Of a stretch of DNA of 64,000 nucleotides, positions 55,595 through 64,000 are shown piece by piece. The notes under the pieces are model-generated. The model did no database searches. It was not told the origin of the DNA and saw nothing but the letters and a program-made list of their open reading frames with translations. Position numbers and translations under genes: made by a program. The DNA comes from Leucobacter weissii (GTDB lineage: Bacteria; Actinomycetota; Actinomycetes; Actinomycetales; Microbacteriaceae), in NCBI RefSeq assembly GCF_017565745.1, contig NZ_JAGDYM010000013.1, positions 147,331 through 211,330 on the forward strand, read 5' to 3'. Within the stretch, counting starts at the first letter, position 1, and each line of letters opens with the position of its first letter.

Positions 55595-57469
55595 TCAGGC
55601 TTCTATTGCCAACCCGTCGGCTGGCCTGTCTTCGAGTAAGGCAGGCATGAATCCGTACCGTCCAACGTCGACCCGCTTTGTGAAGCGGATGTCGAGTGCG
55701 TCATGCCCGAGAGGGTCCAGCGGATCGGTGTTCTCCATGACGATTACCTGGCCATCAAAGCTGTCCTGAATGTCGCGATAGAAAGCTCGGACGACGCCTT
55801 CTGGCGGCTCATCGCCCGCCTCTGCGGACTGGTCCGGGGGACGGTAGGTGACGAGCGGCGAGTCGAGTACGACGAATCCAGGGTGCGGTAGGTCCCGATC
55901 AAAGCAGTACTGGGCGAGGGCGAGTGTGAATGCGGCATGCAGGACAGCACGTACCCCCTTGCCGTGGGCAGAGCGTCGTTGATCGCCGGCGATGATGTCA
56001 AGTTCGTTGCGGTCGTAGCGGACGCTCGTCGCGGATGGGTAGTCCCACTTTTCGAGGCGTTTGGATATCTCGGCTGAAAACTCTCGCACGGCGGTGAGAC
56101 TCAACCCTGCAACTGCTGTTGCGACTTCCGCTTCGGTCTCGTCTGCTATCCGGCGAATCATGTCCTCGAAGGTCTTGACCTGCTCATAGAGACCCAGGTT
56201 CTTCTCGATCTCGCTACGCTTGGCAAGAAGCTCGCGGAGATTTCCCTTCTCTGGGTTCATCTTGGCCTCGAGCTTGCCGATGCTCTTCTGAGCCGCCACG
56301 ACGTCGCGACGCGTTGTGCGGATTGATGCGCGAAGGACCTCGGCCCGCGCGTCCAGACTCTCGATCGTCACGAGGAGGTCATCGAGAAGGCCCTGAGTTT
56401 TCTGAGTCTCAGATTCGACTGAGACACCAAAGCTAGTGGTATCTCCTTCGCAGTCCAGATTGAGATGTTGATTGGCCGGTTCAGCACCGCAGAACACACA
56501 GGTCCCGCTTCGGAAGTATCCAAGCAAGCTCCCGGCTTCTGCGATCATTTCAAGGCGCGCCAAGTCGCTCTCGTACTGCTTCTGCAGAAGCGTGAAGCGT
56601 TGCCGGAGGGCCGCCGCATCCGAATATTCGGACCGTTGAGTGCTATCTGCGGATTGAAGCTCGTTGTGTTGCCGGAGCAGTTGCCCGCGCTGTTCTGTGA
56701 GACTCCCGATCATGGCGCTGTGTTGATCAATCGTGTGGTTCAGCTTGCCGAGCTGTGTCTTGAGTTCTGCCGGCTCTGCAACGTCTTGGAGCTGCGATTC
56801 AAGCTGACTGAGCATTCTCTCAACGACTTCCTGACGAGCACCGCGCAGCCGCTTCTGATCCTGCGCTGAGGGAACCGCGGTCAGCGCGGAGTCATCTTCG
56901 CCCGAGAGGAGGAGCTTGAGGACCGAGACTTCCTTGGTCTTGTTGACCGGGTTGCCGCTGAGGCCAGGGGCTTCTTCGGCCTGCATCTCCGTCTCACCAA
57001 CGAGGCATAGGCGGGTGAGGTCTCGGAAGCTAAGCATGTGGGTTTCATTCCGCGCGTTCTTCCTGACCTGTTTCTCATCGAGGCCGACTTCGTTGAGGAG
57101 GAACCTGGAAACGTTCTTCGTGCTCGCTGCGCTGTGTTTCGCAGCAAGCGTCTCGTCCGGAGGAGTCGACGGCTCGACGCGAACGTCGGCTCGGTAAAGA
57201 GAAATACTGCCGCCGTCCACCGAGCGTGCGAGCGTGACGCGTTCGCCAGTGGCGAGTTCAAAGCCGAGCAGGATGCGGCTATACCCTTCGCGTTCGGGAA
57301 TCTCCTTGAGTTCCTTGGCGCCGAGGACAAAGTCAATCGCATCAACGATGAACGATTTGCCCGTATCCGAGGGGCCGTGGATGACGGTGACGTGTGGACT
57401 GAAGTCGACCGATGCTGGTTCTACATTCGTGCCAGTGAACGTCAGATGCGAAAGCGTGAGTCGTCCCAT
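55595..57469 (-). CDS. ABC-three-component system ATPase (Rad50/SMC-like)
   Basis: This 624-residue ATPase has a Walker A variant GPSDTGKSFIVDAIDFVLG, a long coiled-coil middle (about residues 200–470) broken by a CxxC zinc-hook motif in SGTCVFCGAEP, a signature-like HGKGVRAVLHAAFTLALAQY and Walker B HPGFVVLDSP. The layout matches the ATPase of ABC-three-component (ABC-3C) systems, which are predicted anti-invader systems. Its ATG overlaps the stop of the middle component by one base (TGATG). It is the last gene of a three-gene operon. GC content is lower than in the core genes. Confidence 0.85.
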   Translation of the reverse strand: MGRLTLSHLTFTGTNVEPASVDFSPHVTVIHGPSDTGKSFIVDAIDFVLGAKELKEIPEREGYSRILLGFELATGERVTLARSVDGGSISLYRADVRVEPSTPPDETLAAKHSAASTKNVSRFLLNEVGLDEKQVRKNARNETHMLSFRDLTRLCLVGETEMQAEEAPGLSGNPVNKTKEVSVLKLLLSGEDDSALTAVPSAQDQKRLRGARQEVVERMLSQLESQLQDVAEPAELKTQLGKLNHTIDQHSAMIGSLTEQRGQLLRQHNELQSADSTQRSEYSDAAALRQRFTLLQKQYESDLARLEMIAEAGSLLGYFRSGTCVFCGAEPANQHLNLDCEGDTTSFGVSVESETQKTQGLLDDLLVTIESLDARAEVLRASIRTTRRDVVAAQKSIGKLEAKMNPEKGNLRELLAKRSEIEKNLGLYEQVKTFEDMIRRIADETEAEVATAVAGLSLTAVREFSAEISKRLEKWDYPSATSVRYDRNELDIIAGDQRRSAHGKGVRAVLHAAFTLALAQYCFDRDLPHPGFVVLDSPLVTYRPPDQSAEAGDEPPEGVVRAFYRDIQDSFDGQVIVMENTDPLDPLGHDALDIRFTKRVDVGRYGFMPALLEDRPADGLAIEA

Positions 57470-57948
57470 CAGATATCGTTCCCGCTCTCCTGCTGGATGA
57501 CCTCAAACTCCTCGGACCAATGGGAGGAGACCTCCCTCATGCGCTCCCGGAGGCGCGCATCATCAACGGTGCCAAGCTCTTCAACTACCCAGTGTGCGCG
57601 ATCGTGCAGGGCGTGCGCATAGTCGCTTTCGAGCAGCTTTAAGAAGCTCTCGGAACCCTCATTAGCCCAGAACTCGATGCCGCTGTCTTCAGCCGACATT
57701 TCGGCGAGTCCTGCCCGGATCATGACGTGAAGACCGTCTTCGATGTGCTGTCGCTTCATCCCGAGCTCGCCGACTCGTACTGGGATCGGCGGATGGAGGC
57801 TCTCGGGCCCGTCGAGATCCGCGCTGTGCAGCAGTCCGTGGTCGAGGAGCACCAGTCGGTTGATATCGAGATGTGCGGGGAAGGCCTCTACCAGAATCAT
57901 TAGGACACGCATGCCCACTTCGAGAGGGCTGTTAAGGGGGTTACTCAT
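57469..57948 (-). CDS. ABC-three-component system middle component
   Basis: This 159-residue helical protein resembles the middle component 2 (MC2) group of ABC-3C systems: RVLMILVEAFPAHLDINRLV, LLDHGLLHSADLDGP followed by SLHPPIPVRVGELGMKRQHI, then IEDGLHVMIRAGLAE. These proteins are thought to link ATPase and effector. It overlaps the effector stop by eight bases and the ATPase start by one base, so all three are made in a fixed ratio. Confidence 0.83.
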   Translation of the reverse strand: MSNPLNSPLEVGMRVLMILVEAFPAHLDINRLVLLDHGLLHSADLDGPESLHPPIPVRVGELGMKRQHIEDGLHVMIRAGLAEMSAEDSGIEFWANEGSESFLKLLESDYAHALHDRAHWVVEELGTVDDARLRERMREVSSHWSEEFEVIQQESGNDI

Positions 57949-59053
57949 CAGCGGCCACCCACGTCAGTTTGTCTGCGTTGGCAAGTTGGTGACAGATACC
58001 TTGACGATCCTTGAGGTTCGACATCGAGATGAGTGTGTGGGCACCCAAGTCGAGTTGGCCGGACTGCGTTAGAACTGCTCGGAGTCGATCGAGGCCGCTG
58101 GGATGATTAGCCTCTGCCGTATCGACTACGCCGGTGTAGACGTCGTCCTGCAGCAGCTCATACGTACCCTCAGGAACTGAATCCCTCGCGTACAGCCTGA
58201 ATGCTTCCGCGGAGTAAAAGGCCTCGCGTTGCCTCTGGAGGTGCGGACCGTGCTTGGGATGAGCGGAAGCTGACTCAACATCGGAGGAGGTCGCAGGGGC
58301 TTGCTCGTGGTAAGCGTCCACGAGCTTCTTGACATAGATCGCTTCACTTGGCGCAGGGGCGTCCGGGGTCTGTCCAACGGGTGGCCGCGCAGGCAGAGAT
58401 GTTCCGAACCTGGCGGCGTAGTACGGAGTCGTGCGATGTACGTCGAGCATCTCGTTGAGTTCAAGAGATTGGAAGATTGAGAAGTCCGACGATTCGGCAA
58501 GTTGACGGATGGACTGCAGAGTTTGCGCGTCATACAGCCGCGTGGCGGCAGCTTCCGCATCAAGCAGTTCGAGGAACTTCTTCTGAAGTGCCGTAGGTCT
58601 GCTGAGCAGCCGATTCAGTGAAGCGCCGCATCCCTTGGGGGCGACGAATACGTAACGATCTGGCAGGCGATAAAAGGCTTCCGTAACACCGTGGAAAACC
58701 TTCAGCATCTCCGGGAACGCGTCCGACATGCTGAGCGATCCGGCATAGTGCTTGGCTTGGAAGCAGTCCCATGCATCTTCGAGTCCACGATCCGTTTTGA
58801 AGGCAGCGATGTCGACGCCCCGATCGCCGGAACCACCAAGCTGCTTGATCTGTCGATACGAGACCGCGACTCCGGTTGCCCACTCGGCGATGAAGGTTTC
58901 CCACTCACTTGATGAGTAGAAGTAGATGCGGTGAGCTGGCGGTACGGGCGGTCCAGGCAGCGCCGGTGTTGGTGAACCGACCAGGCTAGGGGAAGGAAGG
59001 TCACCCATCTCTGGTGCGCCGCCGCCCTCACTAAGCTGGGCCGAAAGAGACAC
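57941..59053 (-). CDS. ABC-three-component effector with Mrr-like nuclease domain
   Basis: This 370-residue protein has a proline-rich N-terminus and then a PD-(D/E)xK restriction-endonuclease-like core: GGSGDRGVDIAAFKTDRG holds the catalytic Asp (residue 81) and WDCFQAKHYAGSL the Q-x-K pair (Gln99, Lys101). The C-terminal 200 residues match the ABC-3C adaptor region in style (KKLVDAYHE, HLQRQREAFYSAEAFRLYAR). The GTG at 59053 is preferred because AGGAGG lies five bases upstream. As effector it would cut DNA when the ATPase senses an invader; this is inferred. Confidence 0.8.
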   Translation of the reverse strand: MSLSAQLSEGGGAPEMGDLPSPSLVGSPTPALPGPPVPPAHRIYFYSSSEWETFIAEWATGVAVSYRQIKQLGGSGDRGVDIAAFKTDRGLEDAWDCFQAKHYAGSLSMSDAFPEMLKVFHGVTEAFYRLPDRYVFVAPKGCGASLNRLLSRPTALQKKFLELLDAEAAATRLYDAQTLQSIRQLAESSDFSIFQSLELNEMLDVHRTTPYYAARFGTSLPARPPVGQTPDAPAPSEAIYVKKLVDAYHEQAPATSSDVESASAHPKHGPHLQRQREAFYSAEAFRLYARDSVPEGTYELLQDDVYTGVVDTAEANHPSGLDRLRAVLTQSGQLDLGAHTLISMSNLKDRQGICHQLANADKLTWVAADE

Positions 59054-59074
59054 GGGCACCTCCTCGTTCCGATC

Positions 59075-59100
59075 TCATCTCGTTCAATTCTATGAGATGA
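59075..59100 (-). promoter_or_regulatory. Promoter within a dyad ahead of the ABC-3C operon
   Basis: TCATCTC / GAGATGA arms (59075–59081 and 59094–59100) flank a 12-base spacer that contains a good -10 on the minus strand, TAGAAT (59087–59092). A repressor bound to the dyad would block the promoter. The remaining 240 bases up to the SIR2 gene stop hold no visible gene or terminator. Confidence 0.5.
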
Positions 59101-59341
59101 CGTTCACACTCTCCGTGATCGTTCGAAGGCGGGTCGACAGTCAGCCGAAGCTATTGGGTTTCGGGCAACCGCGGTCGTCGCGGTCGTCTTGATCGTCAGT
59201 GAGAGATCGGTGGCGGCAGCGTTGGAACGAGGTGGAGAGTTTCGGCCGAGCGTCAGGCACCCGCAAGGATGCTAACGGTCCCACAAGTGAGTAACGGGGG
59301 TCACACAGAATGATGTCGTGAAGCTCTGACAGCTGCCGCAC

Positions 59342-62300
59342 CTAGAGCAAGTTCAGCACGGTAGGTCCTAGAGGGTTGAATGCGAGTTCGAATTCTACTT
59401 GCTGCCCCTTCGTGAGACGCCGACCTCCGATTCGAAAACCAGGACAAAAGACATCCCCCACTGTCTCAGTCTCGATGAAAGCAAAAGTAGGAGAAGCTGC
59501 GCTCACCACCCCAGAAACCTTGGTGGGTACCCCATCGAGTAGCGGCTTGTAGACTGGGCGTTTCTGATCGACCGGCGAGAAGCCGCGCTGTTTAGCACTC
59601 TGCCAAACGCTCGCGGCTTCTTCAAGTTCGCCATTTAGCGCGAGCATTCCACCAAACGTCGCTACGAACAAGGGATCCCTCAGCCCCGTAGTGGTCGCCA
59701 GCCGCATCGCGGCCACGGACTCTCCGAAACCTCGGCCTGCTTCGCGTAGAGCATGAGCGTAAGAAGTTGCGATTCTCGGGTCGTCAGGGTACATCTCGAG
59801 ACCGTCATGCAGCACCGTCACTGCCTCGGCGGTTTGTTTATCGAAACGTAGAGCGTTACCAAGCATGAAGCGCACTATTCCGCTGGTGGGCGATTCCTCC
59901 AAAGCCGTTCGCAGTGCCGTGATTCTCGCTGGTGTGTCCCCAAGAACTCGTTGAATCTTGCTCTCAACGATGTACAAGCCTTCGAGTACGACTGCCTTGT
60001 CAAGCCCGCGCACAACCGTTTCCTGCGCTTTCGTGAGGTAGTCAACGGCCTCACGTGGATTCTCGACCTTTCCGGCCCAATCTAGGTAGAGTTCCGCGAG
60101 CGACTGATAGCCGTACTCGTCGCGCGGGTTCATGCGAATAGCAGTCTCGAACGCCGCCTCGCTCTGAGTGAGCCACCGTCTCGCGACCTCCCGTGACTCT
60201 GCATCGATCGCAAGATCACGAAGGATGACCCCACGGGTATGGTGCAGGCTTCTATGTCCGCCGGCTGTTGCGATTGCGCTTTCGATCTGGGCCAAGGCCA
60301 AGTCGAGCTTGCGCTCCCGTCGAAGCATGCGTGCATAGTGCTGCTTGACGAAAGGACTGCCGGGGTCCTTTCGCGTTGCTTCTTCGAAGAACCTCGTCTT
60401 GGCGTCGATTGTCTGAAGACTGTCAACAGCAACGTCATCTCTCGTGAACTTCTCGAAGGCTTTGGCATCCACGCCGTGCGTGAGATTCAAAGCTTTCATC
60501 GCCCCGATCAAGGTTCTCTCACGCCGTACTTGGTCGAGACAACGGTCCCATACGATGTCCGCAATGATCTGATGTCGTGCGCGAAGGCCATCAATGCCAC
60601 GGGAATAGTCGACCGTCTCCCAGATGACGGTTCCCTCCAAGTAGTCGTTCATTACCCGGTACATGGTGCCGTGATCCAGTTGAAGTGCGTCGCTGATCAA
60701 CAGATCGCGAGCAAGCGCTCGAACTCGGGAGAAAGCGCAGACTAGAGCATAGATGTCTGCTGCGTGCTCGTTTTGCAATCCGCGAAACTCGTCTTCGATA
60801 ATTGCGTCGAATGATTTTCCCTCGGTGACCTCACGCATGGTGACCAAGAGTTCTTGCTGGTTCCGGGTTTTCACTGCGCTGAACCGTAGTTCAGGGGTCA
60901 GCTCCGCTAGCTTTCCCAGAGCCGAGGCATTCTCCAAAGAGGTAAGCAGGCGATCGATCTCGAGATCCGAAAGCGGATCAATCTGAAACTCGACGCCACC
61001 CAGCTTAGGGTGACTACCCCGCCATTCGTTGAGCCGCTCACCTAGCAACAGATATGCGGGTGACTCAATTGTGCGAAGTAGGCTCTTGGCGTCGTTAAGC
61101 GCGGGCAAGTGATCTGCGGCATTGTCCACCACGAATATGACTGGGCCCGGAAGATTCTTGACAGCGAACTCAACGTCACCGTCGCTTATTTCAGCACCAG
61201 CTTTAAGTAGCAGAACTGTGGATGCGTGCGCACGCACGTACCATGCCGATACGGCTCTCAGTAGGGTAGATACTCCGTAACCTGCCGAGCCGAGAACTGT
61301 TGCTACTCGCAAGCCCTTTTCAGGTGAGGTATAGAAGTCCAGCAGATCGTCGACTATCGGCTTTTCGATATCGCGTTCGAAATTTATGCCTGCACCAATG
61401 ACACCCCAGTTCGGCCTATTTCCGTTGTGAAATGATCGAGTATTCGGTGTTTCGGAAAAGTCGGCTTGGTTGACGTACTCCCAAGACACGAGTAAACGAG
61501 CCAGCGGTGCAGGCTGCGCCTCGAATACAGCATGCAGTTGGCTAGGTACCTGAGCTTTCAGTTTGTCAAGGCTGCCTGGCTGCACACGCAAATCTCCGAA
61601 CCTGGAGACGACGGCAGCTCGCAGGTCGGATACCGTGCCATCTATAGTCTCGATACCGTCGTGCGCGAGAAGCTCCCGGTCTAGTTCCGGGGTGCTTGGC
61701 GCCAAGCGGTATGACTTCGGGGGAACTCCCGGCGAGAACTGTGCTCGAAGCTCGGTTGTTACTTCGGCCCAATTTGTGTCTTCATTACTGTATCCGACGT
61801 AGAGAATCGGAGTGTCCGGGTACTCGGTGCGGAATAGGTTGAAGAGCATCTCTCTTTGCGATCGGTGCGTTGCATAGTCTTTTTGAGTGAGCAGAAGGTT
61901 GTCTCCCGCCGGACTCGTTTCTAGAGCGCCGTGCAAGTGGACAAGGGGAACCTCATGCGTGGGTAACCAACTGCGAACCTCAGAATTAGTTGTCATGACG
62001 ACGGGGTTCTGCATGTTATCCGAGCTCGTTCGATAGCAGCGTTCGATGTAGTCGTCGTAGTTAGTTGTGTAGATCGCTTTCCAAGTCATAGAGAACAACC
62101 AGCGAATATCGTCATTTGGCTCGTAGCCTGCGAAGAGTTCCTTAATCGCTCGAACAGTCCGTACTCGGCCGACGCGGATCTCCGCAAGTTGCGCGACCTT
62201 TGCTAACGATGACGTATCGGAGATATCAAGCTTGAGAGCAGAAGCGAGGCGTTCTGCGAGTCCAGCCCCGTCTGGCATGGTTTCGCCGTCGGCGTTAATC

Positions 62301-62383
62301 ATGTAATGGCCGATGCCGGACCCGAGGAATAGGACGACATTCCCGGTTTCAAGAGCGCCTTCGAGACCAAGCGGCAAGTCCAT
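59342..62383 (-). CDS. SIR2–STAND NTPase–TPR–cold-shock-like defence protein
   Basis: This 1013-residue protein has an N-terminal SIR2-like NADase domain (about 1–260) with VVLFLGSGIG, the catalytic Asn108 in AIYTTNYDDYIE and His151 in VPLVHLHGAL. A STAND-type P-loop NTPase follows (about 330–640) with VLGSAGYGVSTLLRAV, where the Walker lysine is Val371, and Walker B VIFVVDN. TPR repeats span about 680–940. The last 60 residues look like a cold-shock domain (FAFIETE, GDVFCPGF, KGQQVEFEL). AGGAGG precedes the ATG. Architecture suggests an NAD-depleting immune sensor. Confidence 0.85.
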   Translation of the reverse strand: MDLPLGLEGALETGNVVLFLGSGIGHYMINADGETMPDGAGLAERLASALKLDISDTSSLAKVAQLAEIRVGRVRTVRAIKELFAGYEPNDDIRWLFSMTWKAIYTTNYDDYIERCYRTSSDNMQNPVVMTTNSEVRSWLPTHEVPLVHLHGALETSPAGDNLLLTQKDYATHRSQREMLFNLFRTEYPDTPILYVGYSNEDTNWAEVTTELRAQFSPGVPPKSYRLAPSTPELDRELLAHDGIETIDGTVSDLRAAVVSRFGDLRVQPGSLDKLKAQVPSQLHAVFEAQPAPLARLLVSWEYVNQADFSETPNTRSFHNGNRPNWGVIGAGINFERDIEKPIVDDLLDFYTSPEKGLRVATVLGSAGYGVSTLLRAVSAWYVRAHASTVLLLKAGAEISDGDVEFAVKNLPGPVIFVVDNAADHLPALNDAKSLLRTIESPAYLLLGERLNEWRGSHPKLGGVEFQIDPLSDLEIDRLLTSLENASALGKLAELTPELRFSAVKTRNQQELLVTMREVTEGKSFDAIIEDEFRGLQNEHAADIYALVCAFSRVRALARDLLISDALQLDHGTMYRVMNDYLEGTVIWETVDYSRGIDGLRARHQIIADIVWDRCLDQVRRERTLIGAMKALNLTHGVDAKAFEKFTRDDVAVDSLQTIDAKTRFFEEATRKDPGSPFVKQHYARMLRRERKLDLALAQIESAIATAGGHRSLHHTRGVILRDLAIDAESREVARRWLTQSEAAFETAIRMNPRDEYGYQSLAELYLDWAGKVENPREAVDYLTKAQETVVRGLDKAVVLEGLYIVESKIQRVLGDTPARITALRTALEESPTSGIVRFMLGNALRFDKQTAEAVTVLHDGLEMYPDDPRIATSYAHALREAGRGFGESVAAMRLATTTGLRDPLFVATFGGMLALNGELEEAASVWQSAKQRGFSPVDQKRPVYKPLLDGVPTKVSGVVSAASPTFAFIETETVGDVFCPGFRIGGRRLTKGQQVEFELAFNPLGPTVLNLL

Positions 62384-62526
62384 CTTTGCTACCTCCTACA
62401 GGCGACCTCTCGGATGTCTGTTCGGATTCTATCGTTCATCGCTCTGGCAGCTCGAAGTGCCAGGACACGTCGGTACTCGTTGTCGACGTCATCTAGGTAG
62501 CGTCATCAGGCTTCGCGCCGCGGCAG

Positions 62527-62868
62527 TCAGCCTCGACCGGACCGCATCGTCCTCTGTTCCATCGTTCCTTCGACTACGAAGCGTGTATGGGCGAGGTAAA
62601 TCAGGCTGACCGGTCCCATGATGATGAACTTCATGGTGTTCCACAGGCAGAGGAGGACGAGGAGGTTGAGCCATTCGGGTCCGCCGTTTGCGATAAGGGT
62701 GGTGAAGGAGCTCGCCGCGAGGAGGTAGGGCACGGCGAGCAGCATCGTGGGGACGCCCCATTTCAGTCCTCGGCGGGTGCGTATGGCGTCGAGGAGGATG
62801 TTGGTGGGCATGTAGCGGCGCAGGAATGCGCGGGTGTGGACGCTGAGGGTCCAGAGTTGGCGGATCAT
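62527..62868 (-). CDS. Small membrane protein near relaxase remnant
   Basis: This 113-residue protein starts MIRQLWTLSVHTRAFLRRYM and has two hydrophobic segments (VPTMLLAVPYLLAASSFTTL and LNLLVLLCLWNTMKFIIMGP). Such proteins often follow relaxase genes on actinobacterial conjugative elements; the function is not known. AGAGGA lies nine bases before the ATG. The C-terminal residues after VEGTMEQRT may be altered by the island junction. Confidence 0.6.
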   Translation of the reverse strand: MIRQLWTLSVHTRAFLRRYMPTNILLDAIRTRRGLKWGVPTMLLAVPYLLAASSFTTLIANGGPEWLNLLVLLCLWNTMKFIIMGPVSLIYLAHTRFVVEGTMEQRTMRSGRG

Positions 62869-63020
62869 GACGAGGGTTCCTCTCACATGCACGACGGATC
62901 GTCGGAGGCGGTGCGTGTGTGAGTGGCCTTGCGGCCTGCCCCGAGGAGCGTCATATCAAGGAGAAATCCGCCTCACCTACCAAGATACGACGCACCGGTG
63001 ATATTCGGAAGAGCAATCGG

Positions 63021-63890
63021 TCACAGGCGCCGGCTCGCATCCTCCCGCTGCATCGTCCGCGAAGGATCATCGCTGCCATCGACGCTGGCGAGGTCGCGGA
63101 GCCTTGCGAGGGCGGCTTTCGCTCGTGCCGCGTCAATCTTCTGTGCGTCGCTGTCTGGTGCCGGGCCAAGCGGTGTCCGCGTGGTGATGCCATAGCGGTC
63201 GCGGTATGCGGCCACCGTGTGCGCGTGTCGCCGCCATGCTGCTGCGGCTTTTACCTCGGTGGGTGCGTCTCCGAGTGCGAGCGCCCATTCCTGCCGCTCG
63301 CTGAGGGCTTGGTCGAGGACGGCTTCGGCGCGCTGCTGGATCAGTTCGCGGTGTTCCGTGAGCGCCTTCTTCATCTCGGCGCTGATCGGGCCGGTGGCTT
63401 CGGAGATGAAGCCGACGATTAGGCGGGGTGCCTTGCGTGTGCGGCCGGAACCGGCGGGGCGTGCGGTTGCGCGGGCGAGACGGTGGTGCAGGACGGAGGC
63501 GATGTCGTCGGCGTCCTCGAAGCTGCGGGCGGCGACCAGGCGTGGCATGAGCGCGTCGATGTTGTGGTGGTTCGCCTCCGCACGCCTGAGCTCGGCGGCG
63601 AGTGCCCCGAAGGTGTCGGATTGGATCGCGTCTTCTGCCTCGTCCGGGGTGAGGCCGGATTGGCGGATGAGGGTGGCGAAGCGGTCGTGTTGGGCGGCTT
63701 GCGCGATCGTCTCGTACTCTGCCGCGAGCTGCGCGATCGACCCCCATGCTTCCTGTTCGGCGGTGATCGTCTCGTGCGCGGAGAGTTCCGCGCCGACGTG
63801 CTGCAGCACCCCGTAGAGGACACTCCGTGCGGTCGCTGCCGGGTCGTCGGCGGGGTGTGGGGTGGTGTGGTTGTGTCGCGCGTCAGACTA
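63021..63890 (-). pseudogene. Relaxase (MobF/TraA-like) C-terminal fragment
   Basis: About 290 residues read DDPAATARSVLYGV, GAELSAHETITAEQEAWGSI, RLVAARSFEDADDIASVLHH and AAAWRRHAHTVAAYRDRYGI. These are typical of the C-terminal tail of large actinobacterial MobF relaxase-helicases that nick and unwind plasmids for conjugation. The relaxase and helicase domains are missing because the 5' part is cut by an insertion sequence at 63891, where a TAG falls in frame. It is therefore a dead remnant of a conjugative element. Confidence 0.75.
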
Positions 63891-64000
63891 TGTGGCAGGG
63901 CTGTTAGTTGAGTCCTGAACGGAGAGTCCGACATGGGAAGACCACCCCAGATTCCGGTGGAGAAGAAGACAAGGATCGTGCTGAGCGTCCTTGCCGGTGA
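63891..64000 (+). mobile_element. Left end of an insertion sequence, running off the window
   Basis: The relaxase frame breaks at 63890 and a sequence beginning TGTGGCAGGGCTGTTAGTTG follows, with a transposase start codon 42 bases in. This looks like the terminal end of an insertion sequence. The right end and target duplication lie beyond the window. Confidence 0.65.
63933..64000 (+). CDS. Transposase OrfA-like N-terminus, partial
   Basis: The frame starts MGRPPQIPVEKKTRIVLSVL and is cut by the window after 22 codons. The sequence resembles the helix-turn-helix N-terminus of IS3-type OrfA transposase proteins. GGAGAG lies about eight bases upstream. The family cannot be fixed from so little sequence. 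Confidence 0.55.
   Translation, partial: MGRPPQIPVEKKTRIVLSVLAG

Noticed and set aside
59141..59341. A 66-codon frame in the gap between the SIR2 gene and the ABC-3C operon
   Set aside because: No ribosome-binding site, no similarity and poor composition; it is treated as intergenic.
52248..63890. A prophage
   Set aside because: No capsid, terminase, portal, tail or lysis genes are present; the remnants are of conjugative and IS type.

Overview
The window is 64 kb of very GC-rich DNA from an actinobacterium, most likely Leucobacter or a close relative in the Microbacteriaceae. This rests on the gene set and order, not on a database search: whiA next to rapZ, paired clpP1/clpP2, a folC–DUF4233–ndk run behind ileS, an actinobacterial-type T-box ahead of ileS, and many apparently leaderless GTG/ATG starts. 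About 52 kb is ordinary core chromosome. The last 11–12 kb is an accessory island with visibly lower GC.

Core region, left to right. Positions 1–8.5 kb (minus strand): pgk (cut by the window edge), sodA, whiA, rapZ, uvrC, uvrA; a LexA-like box precedes uvrA. 8.6–15.6 kb: a two-gene Fluc fluoride exporter, a TetR regulator, uvrB, a 3-methyladenine DNA glycosylase, an autoregulated MarR gene with a coupled membrane protein, and a serine-hydrolase lipoprotein. 15.7–20.3 kb: a MoxR ATPase, DUF58 and transglutaminase operon. 20.4–30.8 kb: an AlkX/YcaQ-type glycosylase, then the ileS–folC–DUF4233–ndk operon under a T-box, with valS divergent. 31.4–36.1 kb: a lipoprotein and the proteostasis block tig–clpP1–clpP2–clpX. 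36.2–39.3 kb: tRNA-Pro, a serpin, tRNA-Gly with a duplicated 3' end, tRNA-Asn and a lone ABC ATPase. 39.3–49.8 kb: recO–uppS–dusB–dgt–dnaG, ruvC with a duplicated start region, yebC, a HIT hydrolase and thrS. 49.9–52.1 kb: a lipoprotein and an uncharacterised protein.

Accessory island (about 52.2 kb to the end). It opens with a recombinase-like HTH protein and a TipA-type MerR regulator that keeps both cysteines of the thiopeptide pocket. Next come a TsnR-type 23S rRNA methyltransferase behind a MerR-style promoter and an AraC-family regulator. On the minus strand there follow two defence-like units: a three-gene ABC-three-component system (Mrr-like nuclease, middle component, Rad50-like ATPase with a zinc hook), and a 1013-residue protein that joins a SIR2 domain, a STAND-type NTPase with a degenerate P-loop, TPR repeats and a C-terminal cold-shock-like domain. 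The island ends in conjugation debris: a small membrane protein, and a relaxase C-terminus cut by an insertion sequence that runs off the window.

Two other themes recur. Seven genes show the same start layout, a -10 hexamer followed by exactly seven bases and then the start codon, which suggests leaderless transcription. Several intergenic regions carry long palindromes or short repeats shared between distant sites.
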